Origin: Agathobacter sp.
Lineage (GTDB): Bacteria; Bacillota; Clostridia; Lachnospirales; Lachnospiraceae
Direction: 5' to 3'
Assembly (NCBI GenBank): GCA_022775045.1
Contig: JALFLB010000041.1
Span: 1 to 34,746 of the forward strand
Length of the DNA: 34,746 nt
Shown: positions 24,250 to 31,874 of the stretch, piece after piece
Position numbering within the stretch: position 1 is the stretch's first letter
Layout of the letters: each line of letters opens with the position of its first letter
The notes under the pieces: generated by a model
What the model was told of the DNA's origin: nothing
The model's input: the letters and a program-made list of their open reading frames with translations, nothing else
Database searches by the model: none
Made by a program: the position numbers and the translations under genes

Positions 24250-25659
24250 TTACTGCAAAAGCGACAATACCTGCTGCGGCAGATCATTTGCCTGTGACAA
24301 TACAGAGATGGATGCCTGTTCCAGAATATTCTGCTGTGTATACTCCGTCATCTCCTCTGCCATATCCGTGTCCAAAATATTCGAGTATGCCGCTGTCATG
24401 TTTTCCTGTGTCTCGGCAAGACTGTTTACCGCATATTCCAACCGGTTGGTATAGGCACCGATTCCAGAGCGGACAGAACTGAGCTTTGCAATTGCTGCAT
24501 CCAATGTACGCATTGCCTTATCCGGACCTCCGCTGATTGTCACATCAACGGTGTCAATATACAGACTCTTTGATGAAATCTCAGGAATCCGCACATCCAT
24601 ATCCTGATACTGGTTTGCGCCAATCTGAATCGTCATGGCACCAATATCCGTCACCTCAATCTCAATGTCTCCCACCTGATTATCTTTGATCTGAAAATCC
24701 ATGGAAAACCCACCATTGTCTGTGATTTTCACACGAGTCCCTTCCACAGATGCTGTTGCCGTCTTTGTGAAGCCGTCACTCGTACCCAAATCATCTTTCG
24801 TCTTCAGTTTAACCTCGGCATCCTTCCCTTTTTGAGCCAGTGTGTAAGAAGTTCCATCCTCGCTTATCTTCGCCTCTGTCTCCTGATCAATTCTAAGCTC
24901 CTGTGCCAATTCCCGACTTACCGTAATATTTAACGCTTCTGCTGAACCATACTCTGCCGTTTTAATATTGTACTTGCCATCTGCAGTCTTCTCTGCTAAA
25001 CAACCTGCTCTCTCTGCCGTCTGGCGAAGTGACTCATAAAATGCATCCGCTGACATTCCCGCCGTATAATCCATGGAAACACGGTTAATTGTTATGGTTC
25101 CATTTACAGTTCCCCCAGGTGCAGCAAGATTATACTCCGCTTTTTCTGCCGCTTTTGTAACCTCCAGCTTATAATCTCCCGGAAGAACAGTATCCGAAAT
25201 GTACATGCGCTCTGTCTGTTTAGAATAAACACGCACATCTGACGAACCATCCAAAAGTATTTTTGTATTGTATTCCGTATCTGTGGAAATGCGATCCACT
25301 TCCTCTTTCAGCTTATCGATTTCATCCTGAATACTCTGACAATCTTCATAAGTATTGATCTCGTTTGCCGCCTGCACGCTAAGCTCACGGATTCTCTGTA
25401 AAATGCTGCTCACCTCATTGAGGGCACCATCGGCAATATTCAAAACTGACTCGCCATCCGTTGCATTAGATTCTGCCTGGTCAAGTCCATCAATCTGGGC
25501 CTTCATCTTGTTGGAAATAGCAAGTCCTGCCGGATTATCCCCCGCTTTGTTAATCTTCAATCCACTGGAAAGACGCTCCATGGAAGCACTTAATCTATTC
25601 TCGGTGCGAAGTAAATGCTTGTTGGTCATAACCGCCGACATATTACGATTGATTTTCAT
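24250..25659 (-). CDS. fliC: flagellin
   Basis: This is the structural subunit of the flagellar filament, 469 residues. It has a conserved N-terminal D0/D1 coil (MKINRNMSAVMTNKHLL, RLSSGLKINKAGDNPAGLAI), a variable central region (about 165-380), and a C-terminal D1/D0 coil (IGAYTNRLEYAVNSLAETQEN, ISVLSQANDLPQQVLSLLQ). The TLR5-contact helix resembles QRIRELSVQAAN (about 90-101). The start at 25659 is chosen because GGGAAGG sits 6 bases upstream; the open frame continues to 25692 without a site. It is transcribed from a sigma-D promoter and carries a candidate CsrA site in its leader. The fliS gene follows. Confidence 0.95.
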   Translation of the reverse strand: MKINRNMSAVMTNKHLLRTENRLSASMERLSSGLKINKAGDNPAGLAISNKMKAQIDGLDQAESNATDGESVLNIADGALNEVSSILQRIRELSVQAANEINTYEDCQSIQDEIDKLKEEVDRISTDTEYNTKILLDGSSDVRVYSKQTERMYISDTVLPGDYKLEVTKAAEKAEYNLAAPGGTVNGTITINRVSMDYTAGMSADAFYESLRQTAERAGCLAEKTADGKYNIKTAEYGSAEALNITVSRELAQELRIDQETEAKISEDGTSYTLAQKGKDAEVKLKTKDDLGTSDGFTKTATASVEGTRVKITDNGGFSMDFQIKDNQVGDIEIEVTDIGAMTIQIGANQYQDMDVRIPEISSKSLYIDTVDVTISGGPDKAMRTLDAAIAKLSSVRSGIGAYTNRLEYAVNSLAETQENMTAAYSNILDTDMAEEMTEYTQQNILEQASISVLSQANDLPQQVLSLLQ

Positions 25660-25686
25660 ATTTTTCCTTCCCGTATAAACTACATT

Positions 25687-25700
25687 GAGCATCCATGCCC
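25687..25700 (-). promoter_or_regulatory. candidate CsrA-binding hairpin in flagellin leader
   Basis: On the minus strand, GGGC and GCTC pair (one G-U) around a six-base loop ATGGAT, the A-N-G-G-A-N loop favoured by CsrA. A second GGA lies in the ribosome site (25666-25672 region). This two-site layout is known for hag of Bacillus subtilis. Confidence 0.5.
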
Positions 25701-25738
25701 TGTCGATTTGACTTTCCGTGTCATCTCATCTGCCTAAT

Positions 25739-25765
25739 ATATCGGCTGACTTTTAAAAATTTTTA
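25739..25765 (-). promoter_or_regulatory. sigma-D (sigma-28) promoter of flagellin
   Basis: On the minus strand, TAAA (25762-25765) and GCCGATAT (25739-25746) are 15 bases apart, a perfect match to the flagellar sigma consensus. It predicts a leader of about 70 bases. Confidence 0.93.
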
Positions 25766-25784
25766 ACCTGGAAAAAAGTATAAT

Positions 25785-25813
25785 TTGCAATTAAGGGGAA
25801 ATCGTATTATAAT
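25785..25813 (+). promoter_or_regulatory. sigma-A promoter of DUF1858 gene
   Basis: TTGCAA (25785-25790) and TATAAT (25808-25813) have a 17-base spacer. It is back to back with the flagellin sigma-D promoter, 20 bases away on the other strand. Confidence 0.88.
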
Positions 25814-25853
25814 AGCACCATTAAAAAGACAATTGCAAAGGAGGATTTATCCA

Positions 25854-26066
25854 ATGGCTAAAGTTACCAAGGATACTATGATTGGAGAGCTTCTTCAGAT
25901 CGATGCAAATATTGCACCTATGCTTTTAAATATCGGCATGCACTGTCTCGGATGCCCATCTTCCCAGATGGAAACCATCGCAGAGGCTGCAATGGTTCAT
26001 GGAATTGAACCGGATGATCTGGTAGATGACATTAATAATTTTTTAGAGCATGACGCAAATGCATAA
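25854..26066 (+). CDS. DUF1858 domain protein (hybrid-cluster-associated disulfide type)
   Basis: This is a soluble 70-residue protein consisting of one DUF1858 domain: MAKVTKDTMIGELLQ, then GMHCLGCPSSQMETIAEAA with a Cys-x-x-Cys pair, and a C-terminal acidic helix. The domain is called a hybrid-cluster-protein-associated disulfide redox domain and also occurs at the N-terminus of iron-sulfur repair proteins, so a role with metal or thiol chemistry is plausible. AAGGAGG is well placed before the ATG at 25854. The gene stands alone, with its own promoter and terminator. Confidence 0.88.
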   Translation: MAKVTKDTMIGELLQIDANIAPMLLNIGMHCLGCPSSQMETIAEAAMVHGIEPDDLVDDINNFLEHDANA

Positions 26067-26067
26067 A

Positions 26068-26099
26068 AAGAAGCTGCAGATTTTCTGCAGCTTCTTTCG
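26068..26099. terminator. bidirectional terminator between DUF1858 gene and mecA
   Basis: A perfect 13-base stem (26068-26080 with 26084-26096) has a 3-base loop. An A-rich flank on the left and T-rich sequence on the right suit both directions. It lies exactly between the two convergent stop codons. Confidence 0.88.
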
Positions 26100-26105
26100 C
26101 GTCTT

Positions 26106-26861
26106 TTAAAGTTTTTCCAATACCTGAAGTGCATGTGGACCCGTAATCAGCTTGCCATGCTCCCCAAAATAAGCTTCCACAGCCGGATTATAATTTCTCT
26201 GCACCGCATACTCACAGATAATATTGCAAACCTTGTTGAATTCCTCCGGTGTGTGGTCATCCTTGTGAATCACGAGATAAAATCTGTTCTTATGCTCGTT
26301 CTTGTACAAATCGTTGCGCCCCTTATAATAGCCCGACAGCACATGCGCCAAACGCTCAATCTCTTCCAAACGGGAAAACTCAAACATCTTTGCCAAATCA
26401 GCCGGAACCTCGGGTACAACCTCTCTTTTTGATACATTCGGCTGCTCCTGTGCCGCCTCGGCTGCCCTCTTCTCTTCCCGAATCTTATTAAAGAGCCCCA
26501 GAATATCGTCAGCTCCCTTCATATCAACGGCAGCCTCTGCATCCATAGACTCATCAAACAGTTCATCCTCATCCATATCTGAAAACTTTGAAAACCGAGT
26601 ATCCAGCTCTTCCGGATATTCAACCTTTGTAATCACAAGAATAAGAGATTCCGAAGACAGCGGGATTGCCTCCACCATGAGAGGAATATCATTCGCCTCA
26701 AATCCGAACTCATAGTTGGCCTGTTGAATCATGTCATGGAAAAGTCCCTTTGCCTTCTCAGAACCGTACGCAAGCTCCCGCAGATTAATCTGACGGTCAG
26801 CCAAATCCTGCTTGGTGAGCGTACAGCGAATCTGATTCTCATTTACTTTTTCAATTTTCAT
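26106..26861 (-). CDS. mecA: MecA-family ClpC adaptor protein
   Basis: This is an adaptor that delivers substrates to the ClpC-ClpP protease, named for competence control in Bacillus. It has 251 residues from the ATG at 26861. The N-terminal domain (1-85, KIEKVNENQIRCTLTKQDLA and YEFGFEANDIPLMVEAIP) binds substrates, an acidic linker follows (about 95-165), and the C-terminal domain (about 175-250, FEFSRLEEIERLAHVL through VEAYFGEHGKLI) binds ClpC. The open frame extends to 26927, but the shorter start fits family length. It has its own promoter and is divergent from the kinase gene. Confidence 0.9.
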   Translation of the reverse strand: MKIEKVNENQIRCTLTKQDLADRQINLRELAYGSEKAKGLFHDMIQQANYEFGFEANDIPLMVEAIPLSSESLILVITKVEYPEELDTRFSKFSDMDEDELFDESMDAEAAVDMKGADDILGLFNKIREEKRAAEAAQEQPNVSKREVVPEVPADLAKMFEFSRLEEIERLAHVLSGYYKGRNDLYKNEHKNRFYLVIHKDDHTPEEFNKVCNIICEYAVQRNYNPAVEAYFGEHGKLITGPHALQVLEKL

Positions 26862-26916
26862 TATCATCACATCCTTACCTTGAACACCCGCTAAATCTCT
26901 TGTAAAGCGTACACTT

Positions 26917-26945
26917 ATTATAATCAAATGCCTCTGGGTTGTAAA
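26917..26945 (-). promoter_or_regulatory. promoter of mecA
   Basis: On the minus strand, TTTACA (26940-26945) and TATAAT (26917-26922) are separated by 17 bases, giving a leader of about 50 bases. Confidence 0.8.
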
Positions 26946-26977
26946 GTTTCCACTTCTTAAATTTTTTTAAAAAATAC

Positions 26978-27006
26978 TTGCAATACCAAAACAAGTGTGT
27001 TATAAG
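26978..27006 (+). promoter_or_regulatory. promoter of kinase-MinD gene
   Basis: TTGCAA (26978-26983) and TATAAG (27001-27006) have a 17-base spacer. It is about 40 bases before the chosen ATG. Confidence 0.75.
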
Positions 27007-27043
27007 TTTATGCATGAGATGCGTTCCTGCCCCAAAGGAGCGT

Positions 27044-28402
27044 ATGAATTTTAACAATCAAATCATTTTGTCTGGTCGATATCAGTTATTGCAACCCCTT
27101 GGCCAGGGGAACAGCGGAACCGTGTTTTTAGCCAGACAGCAATCTTTAGAGTTGAATCGTGCCATTAAGTGTTTCCCCAAAACCAGCGCACCTTCGCTCT
27201 TCGCAGTATCAGAAGCACAGATTCTGAAGTCCATTCAGCATCCCGGGATTCCAACCATTTACGATCTTGAAGAAGATGAATCGTTTTACTATTTGGTGGA
27301 AGAATATATTGAGGGTGACACTCTAGAAGAATTTCTGCTTCGTCAACAGTCAATTTCCCAGAATTTGTTTTTTCAATTTTGTGAACAGCTTTGTGATATT
27401 TTTGCGTATCTCCACACGCTGCATCCATCTCCGATCCTCTATCAGGATCTCAAACCGGAGCATATTATAGTATGTGGATTACAAATCAAATTAATCGATT
27501 TTAGCGTCGCATCATTTATTGGAAACTCTGGAAATGACTTCAAACATTTTGGGAATGTGGATTTTTCAGCGCCGGAGCTAGCTTACGGAGAAACCGTAAC
27601 ACTGACATCGGACATCTATAGCATCGGAAAGGTTATGGAATACATGACACCATATCTTGATGCTTCCACAAACCGAATGATCCAACCGATTATCCAAAAA
27701 GCAATCAGCGCAGATCCCATGCTCAGGTATCAAACGATCCACGAGCTTTCCTGCGCGTTACAAAAAGCAATTGATAATACGGGCAGAACGCATCTCAGGC
27801 AGACCATCGCAGTCATCGGAAGTCACAGTGGCTGCGGGAGCACACATATTGCAGTATCGCTTGTAACACAGCTGAATGCACAGGGTATTTCTGCAGTCTA
27901 TCAGGAAATGAACTGGAATAACAGCCTGCGGAAAATGATTACACAGCTCAACCATGTACATGAATGGCATGGATGCTACTGCTATCAATGTTTCAAAGGT
28001 TATCCCAAATACGACAAAGGCATCGAGATTGCGGAACCAACAGCTGACGTAATTGTCAAGGATTACGGATGCGACTACTCCTCCGCCAGCCTTGCAACAG
28101 CAGATCAAATTCTCTATATCTGCGGCGGGGGACCATGGCACCGCGCTGATGCAAAGCCAAAAGACATCCTTTTACAAATGGGAAACCGTCTTCGAATCAT
28201 TGCAAACCTGTGTGATCACAATTCTGCCATCTATTTTGCCAGACAGTTTTCCCAGCCGGTCTATCCTTATCCCTATGATACGGATATCTTCCGTGCGGAT
28301 TCCGGAAAACAGGACTTTGTCCACTGGCTATCTTTTGAGAAAGGAGGGAACCGCCTATCTTTACATTTCAAAAACCTTTTTTCCCGGCTCCTGCAACTAT
28401 AG
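27044..28402 (+). CDS. Ser/Thr protein kinase fused to a MinD/CpaE-like domain
   Basis: This is a cytoplasmic 452-residue protein; AAAGGAGCGT fixes the start. Residues 13-245 form a Hanks-type kinase: glycine loop LGQGNSGTV (19-27), Lys42 in AIK, catalytic loop YQDLKPEH with Asp135 and Lys137, DFS (152-154) for DFG, and SAPELA (175-180). The metal-binding Asn is replaced by His140, and the HRD His-Arg by Tyr-Gln. Residues about 253-450 resemble a MinD-like NTPase with IAVIGSHSGCGSTH (255-268), in which the Walker A Lys is Ser. A Cys-rich patch (HGCYCYQC) follows. The gene precedes a second MinD-like gene. The FHA protein at 14274-15389 is a possible downstream reader. No membrane segment or PASTA repeats are present. 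Confidence 0.85.
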   Translation: MNFNNQIILSGRYQLLQPLGQGNSGTVFLARQQSLELNRAIKCFPKTSAPSLFAVSEAQILKSIQHPGIPTIYDLEEDESFYYLVEEYIEGDTLEEFLLRQQSISQNLFFQFCEQLCDIFAYLHTLHPSPILYQDLKPEHIIVCGLQIKLIDFSVASFIGNSGNDFKHFGNVDFSAPELAYGETVTLTSDIYSIGKVMEYMTPYLDASTNRMIQPIIQKAISADPMLRYQTIHELSCALQKAIDNTGRTHLRQTIAVIGSHSGCGSTHIAVSLVTQLNAQGISAVYQEMNWNNSLRKMITQLNHVHEWHGCYCYQCFKGYPKYDKGIEIAEPTADVIVKDYGCDYSSASLATADQILYICGGGPWHRADAKPKDILLQMGNRLRIIANLCDHNSAIYFARQFSQPVYPYPYDTDIFRADSGKQDFVHWLSFEKGGNRLSLHFKNLFSRLLQL

Positions 28403-28953
28403 GAGTCTGCGGAACCTCTGCAAACGTCGGTGTCACACATTTGTGTATCGCGCTTTCCAATTTCTTACATAGCAGATATCTCTCACGCACTGCATATCTG
28501 GAAGTCAATGGGAGCCATGAAATCGGTACTCTTTCCAGGGAAAACGATCCATCGGCACCTTTCCGGCACCAGGGAGTCATCTACTATCCGGAACTAACCA
28601 TCCGCAGAATGTCAGAAATCTTAAGCCTTAACTACAAATATTATATTCTGGATTTTGGAATGCTTACTACACACACGCTACCGGAATTCAAGCACTGCGA
28701 CCACAGAGTTGTTCTTACAAATGTAAACACATGGAAATCTCTGCAGATTAACCAGTTTGCTCAGCAGCTTCAAAAAAATAATATACCTTGGGATACGGTA
28801 AAAACAATTGGTATGGGTGGGATAAAGAACGATTATGAGCGGCTTTACAGAGACTACCGGATACGGGCTGTTCCAATGCCTGTTCTCAAAGATCCGTTTC
28901 ACATTACCTCTGGGTGTTTTCGGTTTTTTGAAGAAATTATGAAAGGAGAATAG
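28357..28953 (+). CDS. second MinD/CpaE-like protein, apparent AUC start
   Basis: This protein of about 198 residues continues the theme of the previous gene: TIGVCGTSANVGVTHLCIAL (14-33) is a Walker A-like loop without Lys, followed by AYLEVNGS and YYILDFGML typical of the SIMIBI fold. Its in-frame codons upstream of the loop contain no ATG, GTG or TTG before a TGA at 28336. AGGAGG at 28342-28347 is spaced nine bases from an ATC at 28357, so AUC is the best-placed start. A TTG at 28441 would begin inside the loop and is unlikely. It overlaps the kinase end by 46 bases in another frame. Alternatives are a frameshift from the kinase frame or a sequence error. Confidence 0.65.
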   Translation: MFTFQKPFFPAPATIGVCGTSANVGVTHLCIALSNFLHSRYLSRTAYLEVNGSHEIGTLSRENDPSAPFRHQGVIYYPELTIRRMSEILSLNYKYYILDFGMLTTHTLPEFKHCDHRVVLTNVNTWKSLQINQFAQQLQKNNIPWDTVKTIGMGGIKNDYERLYRDYRIRAVPMPVLKDPFHITSGCFRFFEEIMKGE

Positions 28954-28961
28954 TTATCACT

Positions 28962-29129
28962 ATGAACATTTATCAATATCAGCTGCTTATTGAATTTCGG
29001 CCAGAAGTATACCAGGGGCTGGTTGTTACAGTTGCTGGTATAAAGAAACAAAAGTAACTTTTTGAACTTGTTAACGATTTAAAAACAGATGGGACAACGG
29101 CATATGGCGGAAGGAGTCTCAATGCATAA
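28962..29129 (+). pseudogene. small ORF interrupted by a stop codon
   Basis: An ATG at 28962 opens 31 codons (MNIYQYQLLIEFRPEVYQG...) and stops at TAA 29055-29057. The same frame then continues for 23 sense codons (LFELVNDLKTDGTTAYGG...) before the next stop. The two parts together have the size and mixed strand/helix look of a small globular protein, so a nonsense change is suspected. AAAGGAG lies 14-17 bases upstream, at the end of the MinD-like gene, poor spacing for a live gene. I do not recognise the family. A chance ORF cannot be excluded. Confidence 0.3.
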
Positions 29130-29168
29130 AATTCTGCCAACTGCCGTTCAAAATGAAAAAAGAAAATC

Positions 29169-29198
29169 GGGAACCGGCAAATCAAACGGTCGGTTCCC
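29169..29198. terminator. hairpin after the kinase/MinD-like genes
   Basis: A perfect 8-base stem GGGAACCG/CGGTTCCC has a 14-base loop, with A/T-rich flanks on both sides. It probably ends the kinase operon before the promoter at 29230. The gene-free stretch 29130-29308 holds otherwise only that promoter. Confidence 0.5.
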
Positions 29199-29229
29199 AC
29201 ATAATTCTTAATTTTACTACATATTATTT

Positions 29230-29258
29230 GAATCTGAATAAGCAGAATGCTATAATCG
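29230..29258 (+). promoter_or_regulatory. promoter of GH18 gene
   Basis: TTGAAT (29230-29235) and TATAAT (29253-29258) have a 17-base spacer. The start codon is about 50 bases downstream. Confidence 0.82.
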
Positions 29259-29308
29259 GAATGAATATTGACAATTATCGACAGTATTTGATAAGGAAAG
29301 GATGACAC

Positions 29309-31039
29309 ATGAAGAAAAAAGCTTTACCGATTTTAGTAGTTTGCGCATTGATTGTTCTGATTGTGGCAATTATGGGAGTCATGTCTCTCATTCGCAAATA
29401 TACACCAAGCAAAGAATGGCAGGATTTGGATACTTATTATCATCTCTCCGCCAATGATGAAGTCGCAATTATTTTAAATAATGAAGTAATCGAATCAAAA
29501 GCAAAGGTAATCGATGGTCATATTTATGTCGATTTCGATTTTGTACACGATACATTAAACAACCGTTTTTACTGGGATCACAACGAGAATATTCTGCTTT
29601 ATGCCACACCCCGGGAACTGATTTCTGCCGAAGCTGACAAGAACAGCTATCTGATTACCAAATCCTCCGTTGATTACGGTCGGGCAGTAGTCAAAGCAAA
29701 TGCGGACTCCGCCTATATTGATCTGGATTTTGTAAAGCAGTATTCCGACTTCGCTTATGAATATGTCAAAGACCCACACCGTATTATCATCACAAATGAA
29801 TGGGGCGATTATCAGGTAGCCCACCTGAAAAAAGATACAAATCTTCGCCTTAAAGGCGGAATTAAGAGTCCGATTCTTACCGAAGCAAAACAAAAGGATA
29901 CCGTATCAGTTCTTGAAGAAGGGAACAATTGGACAAAGGTTATGACCACCGACGGAATTATCGGTTATGTGAAGAACCGCACGCTCTCCGCCACCGAGAT
30001 AAAAACGCGAAAGAGTGATTTCGAAGCGGAAACTTACGCCCACATCACCAAAGATTTTGAAATCTGCATGGCCTGGCATCAGGTCACGAACCGGTCTGCC
30101 AACTCTAACATTGCCTCGGTTCTTGCCAACACAAAGGGAGTCAATGTCATATCTCCGACCTGGTTCTATCTGAATGACAATAATGGCAACCTGGCAAATC
30201 TGGCAAGCATGGATTATGTCAATTACTGTCACTCCCAGGGTGTTGAAGTGTGGGCATTGGTCAGCAATCTGGAGAACAAAGATGCCGATTCCGCGGAAGT
30301 TTTAACTCACACCTCCAAGCGACAGAATCTGGTGAACCAGATCGTATCCATGGCTATCCAGTACAATCTTGATGGCATCAATCTGGATTTCGAGTCACTG
30401 GATGCAAACAAGGTCGGCGATTCGTATATTCAGTTTGTACGCGAACTGTCCATCAAATGTGCCAACAATGGAATTGTTCTTTCCGTAGACAATTATGTTC
30501 CGACCGCTTATACCTCCTTCTATAACCGGGCAGAACAAGCCAAATTTGCAGATTATGTAGTCATCATGGGCTACGATGAACATTACGCGGGTTCCGATGA
30601 AGGTTCCGTCTCCTCCCTTAACTGGGTAAAGCAGGGCGTCGCTGATACACTGAAAGAAGTTCCTTCTGAGCAGGTAATTCTGGGTATGCCATTCTATACA
30701 AGAGTCTGGGCCCTAACCCCGGATGATGACAATGCCGAAAAAGCAGATGCCGACACCGATACTGCCTATACGGTAAGTTCCCAGGTTTACGGAATGCGTG
30801 CTGCCAACGATTTGCTTACAACATACGGAGCAACCAAGAACTGGCTGGATGACTGTGGACAAAACTATGCTGAATTTAAAGATGGGAAGATTACCTACAA
30901 AGTATGGCTTGAAGATTCTTCCTCTGCGGAAGCACGATTAAAACTTATAGATGAGAATAATCTCGCCGGTGCTTCTTTCTGGAAATTGGGATTTGAAACC
31001 AGCGACATCTGGGATACAATTATCAAGTATATTAATTAA
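29309..31039 (+). CDS. membrane-anchored SH3-GH18 peptidoglycan glycosidase
   Basis: This 576-residue protein is anchored by an N-terminal helix (5-28) with the rest outside the cell. Residues about 45-165 look like paired copper-amine-oxidase-type stalk domains (VAIILNNEV, HIYVDFDFV, AYIDLDFV). A bacterial SH3 domain spans about 175-228 (TNLRLKGGIKSP, GIIGYVKN). The C-terminal half is a family 18 glycoside hydrolase with the catalytic motif DGINLDFE (355-362; Glu362 as acid) and barrel strands VVIMGYDEHY and ILGMPFYTRVW. It fits wall-remodelling N-acetylglucosaminidases such as the spore-cortex type. GGAAAGG precedes the ATG. A strong terminator follows. Confidence 0.9.
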   Translation: MKKKALPILVVCALIVLIVAIMGVMSLIRKYTPSKEWQDLDTYYHLSANDEVAIILNNEVIESKAKVIDGHIYVDFDFVHDTLNNRFYWDHNENILLYATPRELISAEADKNSYLITKSSVDYGRAVVKANADSAYIDLDFVKQYSDFAYEYVKDPHRIIITNEWGDYQVAHLKKDTNLRLKGGIKSPILTEAKQKDTVSVLEEGNNWTKVMTTDGIIGYVKNRTLSATEIKTRKSDFEAETYAHITKDFEICMAWHQVTNRSANSNIASVLANTKGVNVISPTWFYLNDNNGNLANLASMDYVNYCHSQGVEVWALVSNLENKDADSAEVLTHTSKRQNLVNQIVSMAIQYNLDGINLDFESLDANKVGDSYIQFVRELSIKCANNGIVLSVDNYVPTAYTSFYNRAEQAKFADYVVIMGYDEHYAGSDEGSVSSLNWVKQGVADTLKEVPSEQVILGMPFYTRVWALTPDDDNAEKADADTDTAYTVSSQVYGMRAANDLLTTYGATKNWLDDCGQNYAEFKDGKITYKVWLEDSSSAEARLKLIDENNLAGASFWKLGFETSDIWDTIIKYIN

Positions 31040-31068
31040 TTCCATCGCATAAATTGAATTAAGATTAC

Positions 31069-31101
31069 AAAAGCCTTTTGCCGGCAGCAAAGGGCTTTTT
31101 G
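31069..31101 (+). terminator. intrinsic terminator of GH18 gene
   Basis: A 13-base stem (31069-31081 with 31087-31099) has one G-U pair and a 5-base loop and ends in TTTTTG. The amidase gene starts 20 bases later, so some read-through may feed it. Confidence 0.88.
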
Positions 31102-31121
31102 TTACCAAACCAGGGGTATTT

Positions 31122-31874
31122 ATGCACAAAAAAATGGAAATTCTAATGATTACCTGTCTCTTTATCAGTTCTTTCTTCCTTGCACGTGCCGGCGCCGCTA
31201 TCGTATCAGGCAAAAATACGGATTCCGGAAAGCCCTGCATCGTACTGGATGCCGGACACGGTGGCGCCGATCCCGGCAAAGTCGGCTGTAACGATGTTCT
31301 CGAAAAAGACTTAAATCTCGCCATTGTATACAAATTAAAAACCTTATTTGAAAATAAAGGCTTTCGCGTCGTTCTGACAAGGACGGATGACAAGGTATTG
31401 GCAGACAAAAACAGCAAGAATGTAAAAGTAGAGGATCTTCATAACCGGGTTGCACTGATTACCGAGACCATGCCGGTTATGACCATCTGCATCCACCAGA
31501 ACAGCTTTCCGGACAGTTCTGTCTCAGGTCCTCAGGTTTTCTTTTTTGACCAGTCTGCAGAGGGTGAGGAAATTGCAGCAATTATTCAGAACAGTCTGAA
31601 CACGATTTTGGAACCGCCCAAACCTCGTGTCTCAAAATCCAACAATGACTATTACATACTCAAAAAAACACCCACACCTACGGTTATCGTAGAATGTGGG
31701 TTTCTAAGCAACGAAGACGAGGCTGCTCTGCTGACCGATGAAGCATATCAGGAAAAACTAGCCCGCGCAATTTATCTGGGAGCCTGTGAATATCTATCCG
31801 GTACAGAATCGAACCAGTCCACAGAAGGCAGCGAAGTACAATCTACCCAGCAAGTTCCTGCACCAACTGAATAA
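31122..31874 (+). CDS. N-acetylmuramoyl-L-alanine amidase, Amidase_3 (CwlD-like)
   Basis: This is a zinc amidase that cleaves the bond between muramic acid and the stem peptide. The 250 residues include an N-terminal signal or anchor (about 6-25) and the catalytic domain. Zinc ligands fit His46 (DAGHGG), Glu61 (VLEKDLN) and His125 (CIHQNS), with catalytic Glu191 in VIVECGFLSN. A short Ser/Thr/Gln-rich tail follows. Size and single-domain form resemble CwlD of spore cortex modification, but a vegetative role is also possible. AGGGGTATTT precedes the ATG. The 3' end overlaps the convergent flagellar gene by 32 bases. Confidence 0.93.
   Translation: MHKKMEILMITCLFISSFFLARAGAAIVSGKNTDSGKPCIVLDAGHGGADPGKVGCNDVLEKDLNLAIVYKLKTLFENKGFRVVLTRTDDKVLADKNSKNVKVEDLHNRVALITETMPVMTICIHQNSFPDSSVSGPQVFFFDQSAEGEEIAAIIQNSLNTILEPPKPRVSKSNNDYYILKKTPTPTVIVECGFLSNEDEAALLTDEAYQEKLARAIYLGACEYLSGTESNQSTEGSEVQSTQQVPAPTE

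Noticed and set aside
28441-28953. TTG at 28441 as start of the second MinD-like protein
   Set aside because: It would begin within the P-loop-like motif and remove the conserved first strand; there is no ribosome site before it.
28979-29308. Minus-strand open frame of 109 codons
   Set aside because: It crosses the GH18 promoter and a hairpin, begins beside the GH18 start and resembles no family.
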